Shown here one piece after another: positions 34,144-47,900 of a DNA stretch of 64,000 nucleotides. The stretch is from Cervus elaphus (taxonomy: Eukaryota > Chordata > Mammalia > Artiodactyla > Cervidae), in the NCBI RefSeq assembly GCF_910594005.1, contig NC_057823.1:60014015-60078014 (forward strand), given 5' to 3'. Below the pieces are notes generated by a model. That model was not told where the DNA came from, searched no databases, and saw only the letters and a program-made list of their open reading frames with translations. Every line of letters starts with the position of its first letter. The stretch's first letter is position 1. The translations under genes were made by a program, and so were the position numbers.

Positions 34144-35610
34144 AGTCCTTTGGCAATTGAGAATGGAATGGACTACAGGGGTCAACACAGACACTGAAAG
34201 AACATTTAGCAGGGGATAGCCATGACTCATTTACAGCAGTTATTCTTCAGGTGACTGAGCCCACATGAGGGTAAAACTGCCTCATTCATCTTTGCACTCA
34301 CAATACCTGTCCCGAGGACCACCACGAAGTTCAGTTTAATTAACACTGGCCCAGATCCAAGGAAAACACTGAGAATGAGGAACACATTTCACAATTTCAA
34401 CAAAGATGATTTATAATAGGAGTTCTTATGGAAAATTTCTTTTGCTTTGTGAAAGCGCCTGAATGACTGTTTTGATTTCAGGCAAAAGTAAAAGTTTGGT
34501 GCAACAGTTAAGTAAACAATAAAGTTAAGTAAGTTTTCATTTAAGCCATGCTCTGAGATTTCATGATCCTTGGTGCTATTCATCATATTCAAATAAAATC
34601 AAGTTTAATATCATTCAGCACTGAGTAAGTTATCTTGCATTGTACTACTGTGACTGGATTTAGAGGACTTTGAAGGATGAGTTCAGCAAAGTAAGTTACT
34701 CAGTGCCATACACTCTTATACGCAGTGTTCTTTCTTTCTGGATTGAAAGTGTTTTACAGCTACTGTAGAATGAGGAGTACCAATATCATTGGACATGGGG
34801 GAGAAATATCAAGCCAGCAGGAAATCACTGAGTTTTCAAGGTCAGACAGAGAAACCTCTGCCTAAAGTAGGCACTTGCTTCATCTGTACAGTATTAAAAA
34901 AAACTGGTATGCAAAATTAAAGAAAAATACCCAGATCACTAGAGGGAGTGAGCTTCAGAGAAAGTGTATTTATAACTGAGAGCAAGCCTATTTATACCTT
35001 ATGCTATCGTTTCCTTGGTGACTGCTCTCAAAGGCCACGAATTTTAAAAAAACTATCATAAAAGCACCTTGCAAAGTATCAAACATGAGCAGAAATTTCT
35101 GTATATAGGATAAGAAATGAATAACCTGCTATTTAAAAAGAGGCAGGACAATTTCTGTATTAAGAGTTATTCAGACTAATATTACTTGAGTAAAAGCATG
35201 TAAAGTTTGAATATAATAAATTTTAGATATACAGTACAGTTCTGCTATAATATCTTCCCTATGTTATAATATGGTATCATGTATCAATAGTATAATAAAC
35301 TACAGAATAGAAAAATGATTGTTTTTTTATCATTTAGATTCCTATTTTGAGTTCTGTTCCTGAGGTCAATGTCTAACTACATTTTTAAAATTGGTAAGGT
35401 CTTGGAAGCAAGACAGTGAAGTTGGCTAATGGAAATTAGTCAATCTAGCCCCAATGTGTAGCCATATGCTATAGGTAAATCACTGTAAACACAGATCAGC
35501 AACTATTTCTTGAACCACAACCATGTGCAAGCTATTCTATTAACATTGAAGACAGTACAATATGTATCTGTCAAGCAAGGCTGCGTATGCCACGTGCCAA
35601 AGGAGTAAAC

Positions 35611-35645
35611 ACGTGCGCGCGCACACACACACACACACACACACA
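35611..35645. repeat. (GC)n(AC)n dinucleotide repeat
   Basis: ACGTGCGCGCGCACACAC start followed by AC repeats: a perfect purine-pyrimidine alternation of about 35 nt. Confidence 0.9.
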
Positions 35646-35654
35646 GACGCAGGA

Positions 35655-35785
35655 GAATAAAAGGGACAGTAGCACGGGGGCAAGGACTAGGTCCGTCTGG
35701 CTCCTTGTTGAATCTCAGTGCCGAGTACAGTGGTGCCAGGCACAAAACACTCTGAATAAATATTTCTGATTAAATAAATGACTTC
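35655..35785 (+). repeat. L2 3' tail
   Basis: GGGGCAAGGACTAGGTCCG, GTGCCAGGCACAAAACACTC and GAATAAATATTTCTGATTAA, a typical L2 end. Confidence 0.6.
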
Positions 35786-35789
35786 ACCA

Positions 35790-36065
35790 GAAGAAAAGGC
35801 ATTATGATGAGGCTGGAACATGAAGGATGAATAGGAGGGATTAAGAAAAGGCAGAAAGGTAGGACAAGTGAAGGAATAAATTGCAGACTACAATATCTGG
35901 TCTGGAAGGTTTATTCTGGGGAACAAATGAATGCAAAGGGATGGTGAATCATGATGTCTTGACTGCCTAGATACTGATTTTGCATTTTGTTAAAAACTTA
36001 CTAGGAATCTGAGAAATATTTTTAAGAGAAGAGGCATGATACAATTTAAAAAAAAAGATTAATCT
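35790..36065 (-). repeat. L2 relic
   Basis: Weak reverse L2 resemblance, ending near AGAGAAGAGGCATGATACAA. Confidence 0.4.
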
Positions 36066-36274
36066 TGTCATTATATGTAAGGCAGAATGAAGTAAAGAAA
36101 CTAGAGGTTAAAGGTCCAGATATGGATCCATTATCAATGTTCAGATACAAAGAGATGAGGTTTGGATTAGAATGAAAGAATAGAAGTGCCTTTTTCTTTC
36201 CTATGCAAAGAAAGGAAAGATGGGAAAGAATATCTTTCCCATCATCATTTTCTTCATCATCACGCAATGTCTTC

Positions 36275-36720
36275 TCTTTATTGAGCATTTAGTATGTGCC
36301 AACGGTAAGGAGTCTGCCTGCAGTGCAGGAGACTCAGGTTCAATCCTTGGGTCAGGTAGATCCCCTGGAGAAGAGAACAGCAACCCACTCGAGTATTCTT
36401 GCCTGGAGAATCCCATGGACAGAGGAGCCTGGAGGACTACAGTCCATAGGGTCACAAAGAGGTGGACACAGCTGACTGACTAACACTTTCACTTTTAAAG
36501 TGCTTTACAATGCAGTGTTTTACATGCATCCTTCCATTTCAGACTTAAAACAGGACTATGAGATATTCATATTTATTATTCCTTATTTATAGATGAGAGA
36601 ATTGAGGTGATAGGAGGTCAAGCTTCTCACTCAAAGTCACAGAGCTAGGTAGGTGACATGGTCAAGATGTACTTGAGCCTGGAGTTTCTCATGGACTGAA
36701 ACCACTACACTTCTCTCCAG
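36275..36720 (-). repeat. MIR relic split by a Bov-tA SINE
   Basis: Left piece TTATTGAGCATTTAGTATGT and right piece with TTTACATGCATCCTTCCATT and TCACAGAGCTAGGTAGG are parts of one MIR. Confidence 0.6.
36302..36495 (+). mobile_element. Bov-tA SINE, 5' truncated
   Basis: Begins at GGTAAGGAGTCTGCCTGCAG inside the tRNA-like head and continues to TGACTAACACTTTCAC. Confidence 0.9.
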
Positions 36721-36899
36721 CTGCTCTGTGATGTGTGAAGAGTCCCCACAGTGCTGATTGCTGAGAAGCAGTGAGAGAGAGAAGGGGAGGTTGAAGATGA
36801 CACCCAATCCTTGTGCATGGGATGTCAGAAGAATGTCAGTATCATCAACAAACTCACTGGGATGAAAGGAATCACACGTGTACCCAAATATGCAGGTGT

Positions 36900-37118
36900 G
36901 CTGTTCTAAGTCGCGTCAGTTGTGTCCAACTCTTTGCGACCACATGGACTGTAGCCCGCCAATCTCCTCTGTCCATGAGATCCTCCAGGCAAGAATACTG
37001 GAGTGGATTGCCATGCCCTCTTCCAGGGGATCTTCCTGACTCAGGGATTGAACCTGCGTCTCTCATGCTTTCTGCATTGACAGGTGGGCTCCTTACCACT
37101 GTGCCACCTAGTAAGCCC
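36900..37118 (-). mobile_element. Bov-tA SINE
   Basis: The reverse complement starts GGGCTTACTAGGTGGCACAG and ends with the GTTGGACACAACTGACG region. Confidence 0.9.
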
Positions 37119-37139
37119 CGTGCTTAGATATAACAAGAG

Positions 37140-37330
37140 TTAATATTTTCAGGTCCTTGGTATAACCCAGGCACTATGTTAAATGATACTCATTTTCTTA
37201 TTTAATCTACAACATTATAAGTATTACAGAAAAGGAAAAAGAATCTCAGAAAAGAACTATGAATTGTGTGATATTATATAGGTAGTAAAAAGGCAAGTTA
37301 GGACATAACACAGATAGTCACATCCTAGAG
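37140..37330 (-). repeat. MIR relic
   Basis: Reverse MIR: AACCCAGGCACTATGTTAAA, later AAAAGGCAAGTTAGGA. Confidence 0.5.
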
Positions 37331-37564
37331 TCTATAAATCCAGCAATGATTCTATAGCAGAAACACTCCAGTTTGTTTTTAGAGAAATCACACTTGAGGG
37401 ACAGCAGTACTGTCTTTTTATTACTGACTGGTTGATTGACTTATCTATCTTTAAAATTTACTATACAACTTCTTTGAAAACAATTTCCAAGCACTTTATA
37501 GAAACAATAGACTTCAACAAAATAAGATTTAAGACATTTAAAATTAAGTAAATAGTACTTGTGT

Positions 37565-37767
37565 TAAAGTGTTAGTCACTTAGTGGTATCAGACTCCTTT
37601 CGATCCCATGGACTATAACCTGCCAGGCTCCTCTGTCCATGGGATTCTCCAGGCAAGAATACTGGAGTGAGTGGCCATTCCCTTCTCCAAGGGATCTTCC
37701 TGACCCAAAGATTGAACAGGGTCTCCTGCATTGCAGGCAGATTCTTTACCATATGAGCCACTTGCAT
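37565..37767 (-). mobile_element. Bov-tA SINE
   Basis: The reverse complement has AAGTGGCTCATATGGTAAAG head and full Bov-A body to CTAAGTGACTAACAC. Confidence 0.9.
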
Positions 37768-40464
37768 ACACATATATAAAGATAGGTGCTCAAAAGGCAA
37801 TAGTTTAAGTAAATAGTAATGATGTACACATACATAGAGACTGATGTTCAAATGGCGTTAGTTTTCTTTGTGTGGTACATGGTAAGAGGTCTTAATTTAG
37901 ACTTAAGTATGGTTTTTCTTCTTATTATTATTAATTGCTTTAATATACAATTAGTTGTATGTTCAGTTACACAATATAATATTTATTGAATACTTAATAT
38001 AATCCAAATGAAATAATACTCCTGAGGAAAAAATGAAGAAGAATTCAGTGAGGAAAGTGCAGCAAAGAGAAATTAAGGGTAAATAACCAGCTGAAGCTAG
38101 GGGTGAAGCTGGAATACATTGTCATGCTTTCAACACACATCATGAAAAGCTGGAATTAATTCAAGCATAGAGATCTCATTTCTAAATCTGAAATGCTTCA
38201 AACTCAAACGCCCCCTCCTCTCCACTGAAGAGATAACCAGCCATTAGGCACTAAGAGTCACAGCACAATTTTCCACTCTGCAAATCCTGACAATGGTAAT
38301 CAAACAGAAGGGGAACAAACTGTATGTAGGGCCCTCTCTTGTGAAGAACTCTTTAAACTCACAAAGTCTTAATGTTATTCTTCCAAAATATGAACTATTA
38401 TAGGAGGAAGTGTAATTTATCATTGACTCAATAACAAAGTTATTTTTACCCCATATTAAACTCTGCAGCATATTAACAGTATCTAAATACTTAGAAATTT
38501 AAGCAAGATAATTTCACGTGTAAGCAATTTACATCTGAGAAACACACTTTTTCCCAGTATTTTCTTTGGCTTACAACCTACCCCATGGCACAGAAAGGAG
38601 CTACAATTTCTCACTTAACATTTCAAAGTATTTCAATATACGACTTTGTTAGGAAAAGCAAACTCAGCGCTCAAATTGTTTTTCTGCACACAGACCCACA
38701 AGGAAGGTTCTGAGATACAGTATTTCCTCTCTGTATGGTAAGCAATCTTTGATATTTTAAATCCTTGGAGTGCTGGCCTATAATATTCTAGGTCATCATA
38801 GATTTTGTACAGATAATTATTATAGTTCATCCACTTACTCACTTCATGCTGTGACAGATGAGTACTACTAAGACTACTAACCATCCTTCTCCTCATTACT
38901 GCTGACCATTTAACTAGGCTGGCTACTGTGCTAGGCTATTTACATGCATTTTATTTTTATGCTCTGAGGTGGGTGTAGAAGTCATCTAGCCCAGCCTCAA
39001 ATGTGTGACTTATTAATTCTCTTTACAACTCTCCCCACTGGGAGGGACTGCCACGTGGATAATGAACTGCAGGCTTGAAAATGTAACGAGGTATAGGAGG
39101 AAAGCCGGGCACTGCCAGAGCGCAGAGAAGGAGATCTAATTCCCTGGGGAGGGCCAGCACTGCCAACAGAAGGGACGGCTGCGCAGAGTCTGGAAAGAAA
39201 GATGACAGAGGATTTGTCATGTGGTTGAAGAAGTGAGGAAGAGCTGAATAAATGTCATACGAGAAGATTTAGTAAGAATTACAGATATGCCAAGATTATT
39301 GCTTAACTGGAGTTAGGGGGAGGATGGAGGGGGAAGAGAGAATTTGGAAAGGGCTCATTTTTGTATCTTTACTGAGTTCATCTCTATTCTTACACCTCAT
39401 TAAAACATTAAATTTTGGGGAGAAGGGTTCCACATGCTAAGCTATAGACTAAAAAACTGTTTAACAATAATTCTATTGAAATCTTTCTACAGGTCAAGCA
39501 CAGTATGACCATTGCACATATAGTCTCCCTCTAAAACACACTCATGATGTTGATATAATTTTCCCATTGCACAAGAGGAGAAATTAAAAACTGAAAATTT
39601 GCCCAACTGTACAAAGTTTGTATGTCTATACCATTCATTGACTCAGTTGTTTCTCTAGAACCTACAATGTGTCTGACAGAATTTAAAATTAGGTCAGCCT
39701 GATTCAACAACACTCATTGTAACTAATACACAGCACTTGTCTTTCCTTTAGAATCAGAAAGGGAATATCTTTTTTTTTTTCCTTTTCTATAACTATTATT
39801 AGCTTTAAAATTCTCAAATGAATCAAAAACAAGTCCTGCTCTATAGAAATCAAAACATAAGGTTGCAAACATATTCCTTACCCAGAGCATTTAAAAGATT
39901 TAACAGGCGGTTGTGTATCATTATTGCAGCAACAGATAAATCTCATTTTTCAGGGCGCTTATAACCTAGCAGTTAACATTTTTCCTGTGTGAAATAGGGT
40001 AAGACAAGGGAGTACTTTACTCCTGGCAAACAGTGCACACAAAGTAGCTATTAAGTCTTAAATGATCACATGAGATAGGTAATTAAATAAGATGATATTG
40101 GAAGCCTGAATCTAGGGCTGTGGTTGAAAAACTTCTTATAATGTTGATCTGATTACTTCAGACAGAATCTGACAAGAAACAACCAATGGTAGTAATCAGT
40201 AATATTTCCCTTGTATTCATTCAGATGGACTAACGGTGACTTAGTGAAGATGAATGACTGACCTTCATTCAGCTCTGAGCTGGCAAGTACTGACGGGGGA
40301 AGATTTATTCCAAGATGTTTGACTGCAGAGCCCATGTCTTCACTCTATGATTCAGGCCTCCCTTGGAGGGCGGTAGTGAAAATTCCACAGAATAACGCAG
40401 GTGAAGTGTTTAGCAATGTATACATCAAGTAAGAGCTCTTTCTAAAAGTTGGTTTCTTCAACAA

Positions 40465-41035
40465 ATGTCTATTGAACACATAATAGCTGCTGAACACTGG
40501 TCTTGGCACTGAGTAAATAAATGAAAACAGACACATGTCTCCAGGTCATGGAGGTAATGTATTAGTTGGGAGAGACACACAATAAGCATAATAAGGAAGT
40601 ACTCTGCTAGATTATGACAAAGTTTTACGGGAAACAATAAAAGCATGGAAGGTGATGGGAAGTGTTCAGGTGGGTTGTGACTTTAGGTAACAGAAAGCCT
40701 AGACAAGTAGGTGCTATCTGGCTGAAGACTGGATGGGGTGAGCCACTCAGACGCCTGGGCAGAAGTGTTTCAGGAGTGCAGAGCAAGTACAGGAGCTCTG
40801 AGTGGGCACAGACATCCAAGTTCCAGGAACTGCGGGAGGCCAGCCGGGCTGGAGGGGATGAGCAGACTAGGCCAGCAGCCAAGTTGAGCGCCAGCATTAA
40901 TGGGAGGGCAGTGTGTGCAAACCACACTGTACTTTTTAGGCCATTTTACATCGACTTGGGCTTTTACTCAGAGTGAGGTCCCACTGTAGGATTTGACAGG
41001 AGGGGTGCCCTCATCTGACTTCAGTTTTTAGCATC
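40465..41035 (-). repeat. L2 relic
   Basis: Reverse L2 order: CAACAAATGTCTATTGAACA, GGGCTTTTACTCAGAGTGAG and GTGCCCTCATCTGACTTCAG. The ~100-codon frames in both strands here are by-products of its higher GC. Confidence 0.6.
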
Positions 41036-41333
41036 TCACTGACTCCAGTGGTTAGAGGAGAAGAATTTGCATAAGAGTGGAAGTAAGGAGACTGCCTCGG
41101 AAGCCTCTGCAAAAATCCGGCTTAAAGATGGTGGTGATTTAGGTCAGGGTGGGAGCTGTAGAGTTAGTTAGAGGGACCAGATGTAAACTGCTGTTAATCC
41201 TTTCTAAATTGGTGTTTGCTCAAAATTACAACCAATCAATTGCTAAGCTGAGTTGCAAAGTCACACAGGGTTGACTCAAGTATTAAAGAGTGCACTATAT
41301 TATTTGTCTGTGAAATTTATTAAGCTCCCACTG

Positions 41334-41469
41334 GACTGGGAAGATCCCCTGGAGAAGGAAATGGTAACTCACTCCAGTAATTCTTGCCTGGAAAATTCCA
41401 TGGACAGAGGAGCCTGGTGAGCTATAGTCTATGGGGTTGCAAGGAATCTGAAGTGACTGAGTAAGCACC
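41334..41469 (+). mobile_element. Bov-tA SINE, 5' truncated
   Basis: Begins at GACTGGGAAGATCCCCTGGA (end of the tRNA-like head) and runs through the Bov-A body. Confidence 0.85.
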
Positions 41470-41559
41470 CTAAGAAATGCATTATGCTAGGCACTGCAGC
41501 TATCCCCACCACTTGGAGAGCTTAAATCTATTAAGAGGACAGTACACCACAACTATAAA

Positions 41560-42172
41560 GTGAAAGCAGGGACAGATTTTATTTTCTTGGGCTCCAAAAT
41601 CACTGTGGACAGTGACTGCAGCCATGAAATTAAAAGATGCTTGCTCTCTGGAAAGGAAGTTATGACAAACCTAGATAGCATAATAAAAAACAGAGATATC
41701 ACTTGCCTGACAAAGGTCCGTATAGGCAAAGCTATAGTTCTTCCAGTAGTCATGTACGGATGTAAGAATTGGATCACAAAGAAGGCTGAGTGCTGAAGAA
41801 TTAATGCTTTCAAATTGTGGTGCTGGAAAAGACTTTTGAGAGTCCTTGGACTGCAAGTAGATCAAACCAGTCAATCCTAAAGAAAATCAACCCTGAATGT
41901 TCATTCGAAGGACTGATGCTTAAATTGAAACTCCAATACTCCGACCACCTGATGGGAAGAGCTGACTCATTGGAAAAGACCCTGATACTGGGAAAGATTG
42001 CAGGCAAAAGGAGAAGAGGGTGGGAGAGTATGAGATGGTTAGACAGCATCACCAACTCAATGGATATGAATTTGAGCAAACTCTGGGAGAGAGTGAAGGA
42101 CAGAGGAGACTGGTGTGCTGCAGTCTATGGGGTCGCAAGAGACAGACATGACTCAGAGACTAAACAACAACA
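41560..42172 (+). mobile_element. BovB LINE 3' fragment
   Basis: Homologous to the BovB region after the reverse transcriptase core: GGGCTCCAAAATCACTGTGG, TCCAGTAGTCATGTACGGAT and the shared tail ending AACAACAACA. It holds stops (for example TGA after AAGGCTGAGTGC) and is more diverged than the 55077 copy. Confidence 0.9.
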
Positions 42173-42433
42173 TATCTAGTCTATAAGCTAGTATGCAATA
42201 GTTATAACATACATATCTAGATATAATGACCAATGAGACTAGTTGCACTTTAAGATGTATCACTGAGTCAAAAAAGCAAGATGAATGAAACACAAAGTAT
42301 AATTTTTAATAAACACACACATACACTTCTATGTGCACGTGTATGCATATGAAATCACAACACATTTTGGAAAGATATGGGTGAAGGGTTCCACCTTGTT
42401 TAGGAATCAACATGGCTTCCGATGGAACTAACT

Positions 42434-42571
42434 CCTTGGCCATCCAATGTTCAGGACTCTGTGCTCTCACTGCTGAGAGCCTGGGTTTAATCCCTGGTTG
42501 GGGAAGTAAAATCACACAAGCCATGTGGTATGGCCAGCCCCCACAAAAAGAACAAACAAAGACAAAAAGGT
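42434..42571 (+). mobile_element. CHR-type SINE
   Basis: CCTTGGCCATCCAATGTTCA head, CCTGGGTTTAATCCCTGGTT B box, ACACAAGCCATGTGGTATGG and an A-rich tail. Confidence 0.65.
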
Positions 42572-44042
42572 GTCCTACATGCTTCACATCATTTACTCCA
42601 AACCTTCTGGGCAAGTCACTCAACCCTTCCCTTCTCAAATGTGGGTTAGTCTGCAGGCCATTCCCCAGAGCTGTGTGGCAGTTTGGCCACTGCAAGAAAT
42701 ACTGTGTCATCCTCTGTGTGACAAGCCCCACCCTGGCGACAGCTCAGACAATGACATGCTTTAATCTGTCTCTGGGAAAGCTGAGACCCTGAGAGTGGAC
42801 AGGTCAATCCTGGGTGAAAAAAAATCTCTTCTGTTTCTTTCCTGTCTCCTAGGATTTTCTGGGGGCGGGGGGGTTGGGGGTGGCTGAAGCCTCCTTCTGG
42901 CCTCTCTTCTCTCACTCCTTTGTCACCATCTTCTGGCCCAGTGCTTCACTCCACTCAGCATTCCCAAGAAGATAAACATGATGAACCACTCCTGCCAACA
43001 TGCTAGCAGATAGTTTGTGTTTACAGACACTCCCATCCCCTATACATGAGTGTTATTTTGAAAAGGGGTTTAGGAGATGCAAGCATTGAGGGAGATTTTA
43101 TAGGAAAAAGCTAGTGTTACCCATAAACCACTGTACATAAACTCAGTTATCAAAATGATTAATATTAACTCTCATTTATTCCTTTGTTTGCTTTTCCTAC
43201 TGTTCTTTTTCCCTTGCAGTTAATCTTTAATGTATATAAATCTTTATCTATCTCTATTTAATTTTGAATATCTATTCTTTCTTTCCTTTCCCCTTAACAT
43301 ATTTGTTAGTTTTATTTTCATTGCTTTATTCCCCAACTGGCACCTTGCTTTAGTTTTGTTTTACAGTTTATGCTTTAGTTAGTTTTGTTCTGGTAGATAT
43401 AATTTTTGGTTTCCTTTGTTCACTGGGTCGATCTGTTGTACTCTATTTTTGTTGGACTGTTCTGATTTTGCTTATGGGTATATATGTATTTGTGTACATT
43501 CTATTATTTTAATTATTATTTGCCTGATATTGTAATTGCCATTTGTCTGGGGTTCACCTTTGGTTTCTCATTTTTGGATATTTGTTTTAATCTCACTTAA
43601 CACCATAACAAACCACTTGTTGAATCTTCATTCCTGACTAGAGGTCAAGCCCTGAACCTTTGGAGTGGGAGCACTGACCTAGACTACCAGAGAACTAACC
43701 CTAGGGAGTTTCAAATAGTGAGAACTCACACAAGGGAAACCACTTGAATAGAAGATCCCACATCACCCAACCACCAGTAGCACCCTGTGCGGGATGCCTC
43801 ATCTAAACAACAAACAAAACAAAAATACAAACCCAATCATCAGCAGACAGGATTACCACCTCACTCAGCCTTGCCCATCAGACGAAAAACAAACAAAAAC
43901 TCAGCACAATCTCACCCTATAGGAAGCTTACACAAACCACTGGACCAACCTTAGGAGGGCAGAATCCAAAAGGAAGAAAAAATTCAACCTTGTAGCCTGG
44001 GGAAAGGAGACCTCAAACACAACAGGTTAAAAAAAAAAAATA

Positions 44043-44928
44043 ATGAAAAGGCAGAGAAATACTACGCAAATGAAGGAACAAACTAGACACACAGAAGTTT
44101 ATATAAATGAAGAGGAAATAGGCAAACTACCTGAAAAAGAATTCAGGATAATGATAGTAAAGATGATCAAAAACCTTGAAAACAAAATGGAGAAAATGAA
44201 AGAATCAATTAACAAAGACCTAGAAGAATTAAAGAATAAACATAGAGACAAACAACATGATTACTGAAATTATAAATACTCTAGAAGGAATCAATAGCAG
44301 AATATCTGAAGCAGAAGAATGAATCAGTGAGCTGGAAGATAAAATGGTGGCAATAACTTCTGAACAGCAGAATAAAGTAAAAAGAATGAAAAGAACTGAG
44401 GATGGTCTCAGACCTCTGGGACAATATCAAATGCACCAACATTTGAATTATAGGAGTCCCAGAAGAAGAGAAAAAGAAAGAGTATGAGAAAATTTTTGAA
44501 GAGATAATAGTTGAAAATTTCCCCAACATAGAAAAGGAAATAGTCAATCAAGTCCAAGAGGCACAAAGAGTCCCATATAGGATAAACCAAGGAGAAGCAC
44601 ACCAAGACACATATTAACCAAACTAACAATGACTAAACACAAAGAAAGAATATTAAAAGCAGCAAGGGAAAAGCAACAAGTAACATACAAGGGAAACCCC
44701 ATATGCATGAGAGCTGATCTTTCAGCAGAACCTCTGCAGGCCAGAAGGGAATGGCAGGATTTATTTAAAGTACTGAAAGGGGAAAATCTACAACCAAGAT
44801 CGCTATACCTGGCAAGGATCTCATTCAAAATTGATGGAGAAAACAAAAGCTTTTCAGAAAAACAAAAGTTAAGAGAAGTGAGTACCACCAAACCAACTTT
44901 ACAACAAATATTAAAGGGACTTATATAG
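44043..44928 (+). pseudogene. L1 ORF1 remnant
   Basis: Encodes parts of the ORF1 RNA-binding chaperone in successive frames. The N-terminal coiled-coil part is open at 44043-44267 (EKEFRIMIVKMIKNLENKM), the middle carries frame changes and stops, and the C-terminal part is open at 44629-44928 (KERILKAAREKQQVTYKG, later TTKPTLQQILKGLI). The ORF1 protein is normally about 340 residues, so nearly all is present but broken. Confidence 0.8.
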
Positions 44929-44984
44929 TCAAGAAATACAAGAGAAAGAAAAAGAGCTACAAAATAAACCCCAAACAATTATAG

Positions 44985-47900
44985 TAACATATATATCAAT
45001 AATTATTTTAAATGTAAATGGATTAAATGCTCCAACCAAAAGACACAGACTGGCTGAATAGATGCACCATACACATGCTGTCTACAAGAAACTCACTTCA
45101 GACCTCAACACATACAGACTAAAAGTGAGAGGATGGAAAAATATATTTCATGCAAATGGAAAGCAAAAGAAAGCTGGAGTAGCAATCCTCATATCAGACA
45201 AAATAGATCTTAAAATAAAGAAGATTACAAGAGATAGGAAGGACACTACATAATGATCAAGGGATCAATCCAAAAGGAAGACATATCAATTGTAAATACC
45301 TATGCACCCAACAGGGGAGCACCTCAATACGTAAGATAAACACTAACAGACATAAAAGGAGAAATTGACAGTAACACAATAATAGTAGGAGACTTTAACA
45401 GCCCACTCACACCAATGGACAGATCATCAAAACAGAAAATTAATAAGGAAACACGGGTCTTAAATGATACATTAGATGAGATGGTATCTCATTGGTATCT
45501 TCAGGACATTCCATCCAAAGGCAGAAGAATACACCTTCTTCTCAAGTACAACATTCTCCAGGATAGACCACATCTTGGGTCACAAATCAAACCTTAGTAA
45601 ACTTAAGAAAATTGAAATCGTATCAAGCATCTTTTTCAACCACAACGCTATGAGACCAGATATCAATTATAAGAAAAAACTGTAAGAAACACAAACACAT
45701 GGAGATTAAACAACACATTTCTAAATAACTAACAGGCTACTGAAGGAATCAAAAGGGAAATAAAAAAATTTCTAGAAACAAATGACAATGAAAACATGAC
45801 AACTCAAAACCTATGGGATGCAGCAAAAGCAGTTCTAAGAGGGAAGTTTATAGCAATACAATCCTACCTCAAGAAACAAGAAAAACATTGAATAGACAAC
45901 CTAACTTTTATACCTAAAACAACTGGAAAAAGAAGAACAAAATTCTTCCCCCCACCCCCACCAAAATAAGTAGAAGGAAAGAAATCATAAAGAAATAAAT
46001 GAAAAAGAAATGAAAGAAACAATAGTAAAGATTAATAAAACTAAAAGCTGGTTCTTTGAGAAGATAAACAAAATTGACAAACATTCAGCCAGACTCATCA
46101 AGAAAAATAGAGAGAAGAATCAAATCAACCAAATTAGAAATGAAAAAGGAGAGGTTACAACAGACAGTGCAGAAATACAAAGGATTATAAGAGACTATTA
46201 TGAAAAACTATATGACAATAAAATGGATAACCTGGAAGAAATGGACAGATTCTTAGAAAAGTTTAATCTTCCAAGACTGAACCAAGAAGAAATAGAAATT
46301 ATGAACAACCCAATTACAAGCACTGAAATTGAAGCTTTGATCAAGAATCTCCCAAAAAACAAAAGCCCAGGACCAGATAGCATCACAGGAGAATTCTATC
46401 AAACATCTAGAGAAGAGTTAATGCCTATCCTTCTAAAACTCTTTCAAAAAACTGCAGAGGAAGGAACACTTCCAAACTTATTCTATAAGGCTACCATCAC
46501 CCTGATACCAAAACCAGACAAAGACAACACACACAAAAAAAACTACAGGCCAATATCACTGATGAACATGGATGCAAAAATCCTCAACAAAATTTTAGCA
46601 AACAGAATTCAGCAACACATCAAGAAGCTCATACACCAAGATCAAGTTGGGTTTATTCCAGGGATGCAAGGATTCTTCAATATATGCAAATCAATCAATG
46701 TGATATACCATATTAACAAACTGAATGATAAAAACCATATAATAATCTCAATAGATGAAGAAAAAGCCTCTGACAAAATTCAGCAGCCATTTATGATTAA
46801 AATTCTTCAAAAAATGGGCATAGAAGGAAACTACCTCAACAGAGTAAAGGCCATATATGATAAGCCTACAGCAAACATTATTCTGTAATGTATAATAGTG
46901 AAATACTGAAGTGAAATAGTGAAAAACTGAAAGCATTCCCCCTAAGATCAGGAGCAAGACAGGGTATCCACTTTCACCACTATTAGTCAACATAGTTCTG
47001 GAAGTCCTACCTATAGCATTCAGAGAAGAAAAATAAATAAAGTGAATCCAGATGGGAAAAAAGAAGTAAAGCTCTGACTGTTTGCAGATAACATGATACT
47101 GTACATAGAAAACTCTAAAGATAGTATCACCTTACTTATAGTTTCCTTTGTTGTGCAAAAGCTTGTAAGTTTCATTAGGTCCCATTTGTTTATTTTTGCT
47201 TTTATTTCCAATATTCTGGGAGGTGGGTCATAGAGGATCTTGCTGTGATTTATGTAGGAGAGTGTTTTGCCTATGTCCTCCTCTAGGAGTTTTATAGTTT
47301 CTGGTCTTACATTTAGATCTTTAATCCATTTTGAGTTTATTTTTGTGTCTGGTGTTAGAAAGTGTTCTAGTTTCATTCTTTTACAAGTGGTTGACCAGTT
47401 TTCCCAGCACCACTTGTTAAAGAGGTTGTCTTTTTTCCATTATATATCCTTGCCTCCTTTGTCAAAGATAAGGTGTCCATAGGTTCATGGATTTATCTCT
47501 GGGCTTTCTATTCTGTTTCATTGATCTATATTTCTGTCTTTGTGCCAGTACCATACTGTCTTGATGACTGTGGCTTTGTAGTAGAGTCTGAAGTCAGGCA
47601 GGTTGATTCCTCCAGTTCCATTCTTCTTTCTCAAGATTACTTTGGCTATTCGAGGTTTTTTGTATTTCCATACAAATTGCGAAATTATTTGTTCTAGTTC
47701 TGTGAAAAATACCGTTGGTAGCTTGATAGGGATTGCATTGAATCTATAGATTGCTTTGGGTAGAATAGCCATTTTGACAATATTATATATAAAGATAGTA
47801 TCAGAAAATTACTAGAACTAATCAGTGAATTTAGCAAATTTGCAGGATACAAAATCAATACACAGAAATCACTTGGATTTCCATACAATAACAATGAAAA

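Noticed and set aside
36872..37099. 75-codon open frame
   Set aside because: It is the sense reading of a reverse Bov-tA SINE with no coding history.
40625..40976. Overlapping ~100-codon frames on both strands, possible small gene or promoter CpG region
   Set aside because: The segment is an L2 relic with raised GC but few CpG, and neither frame resembles a known protein.
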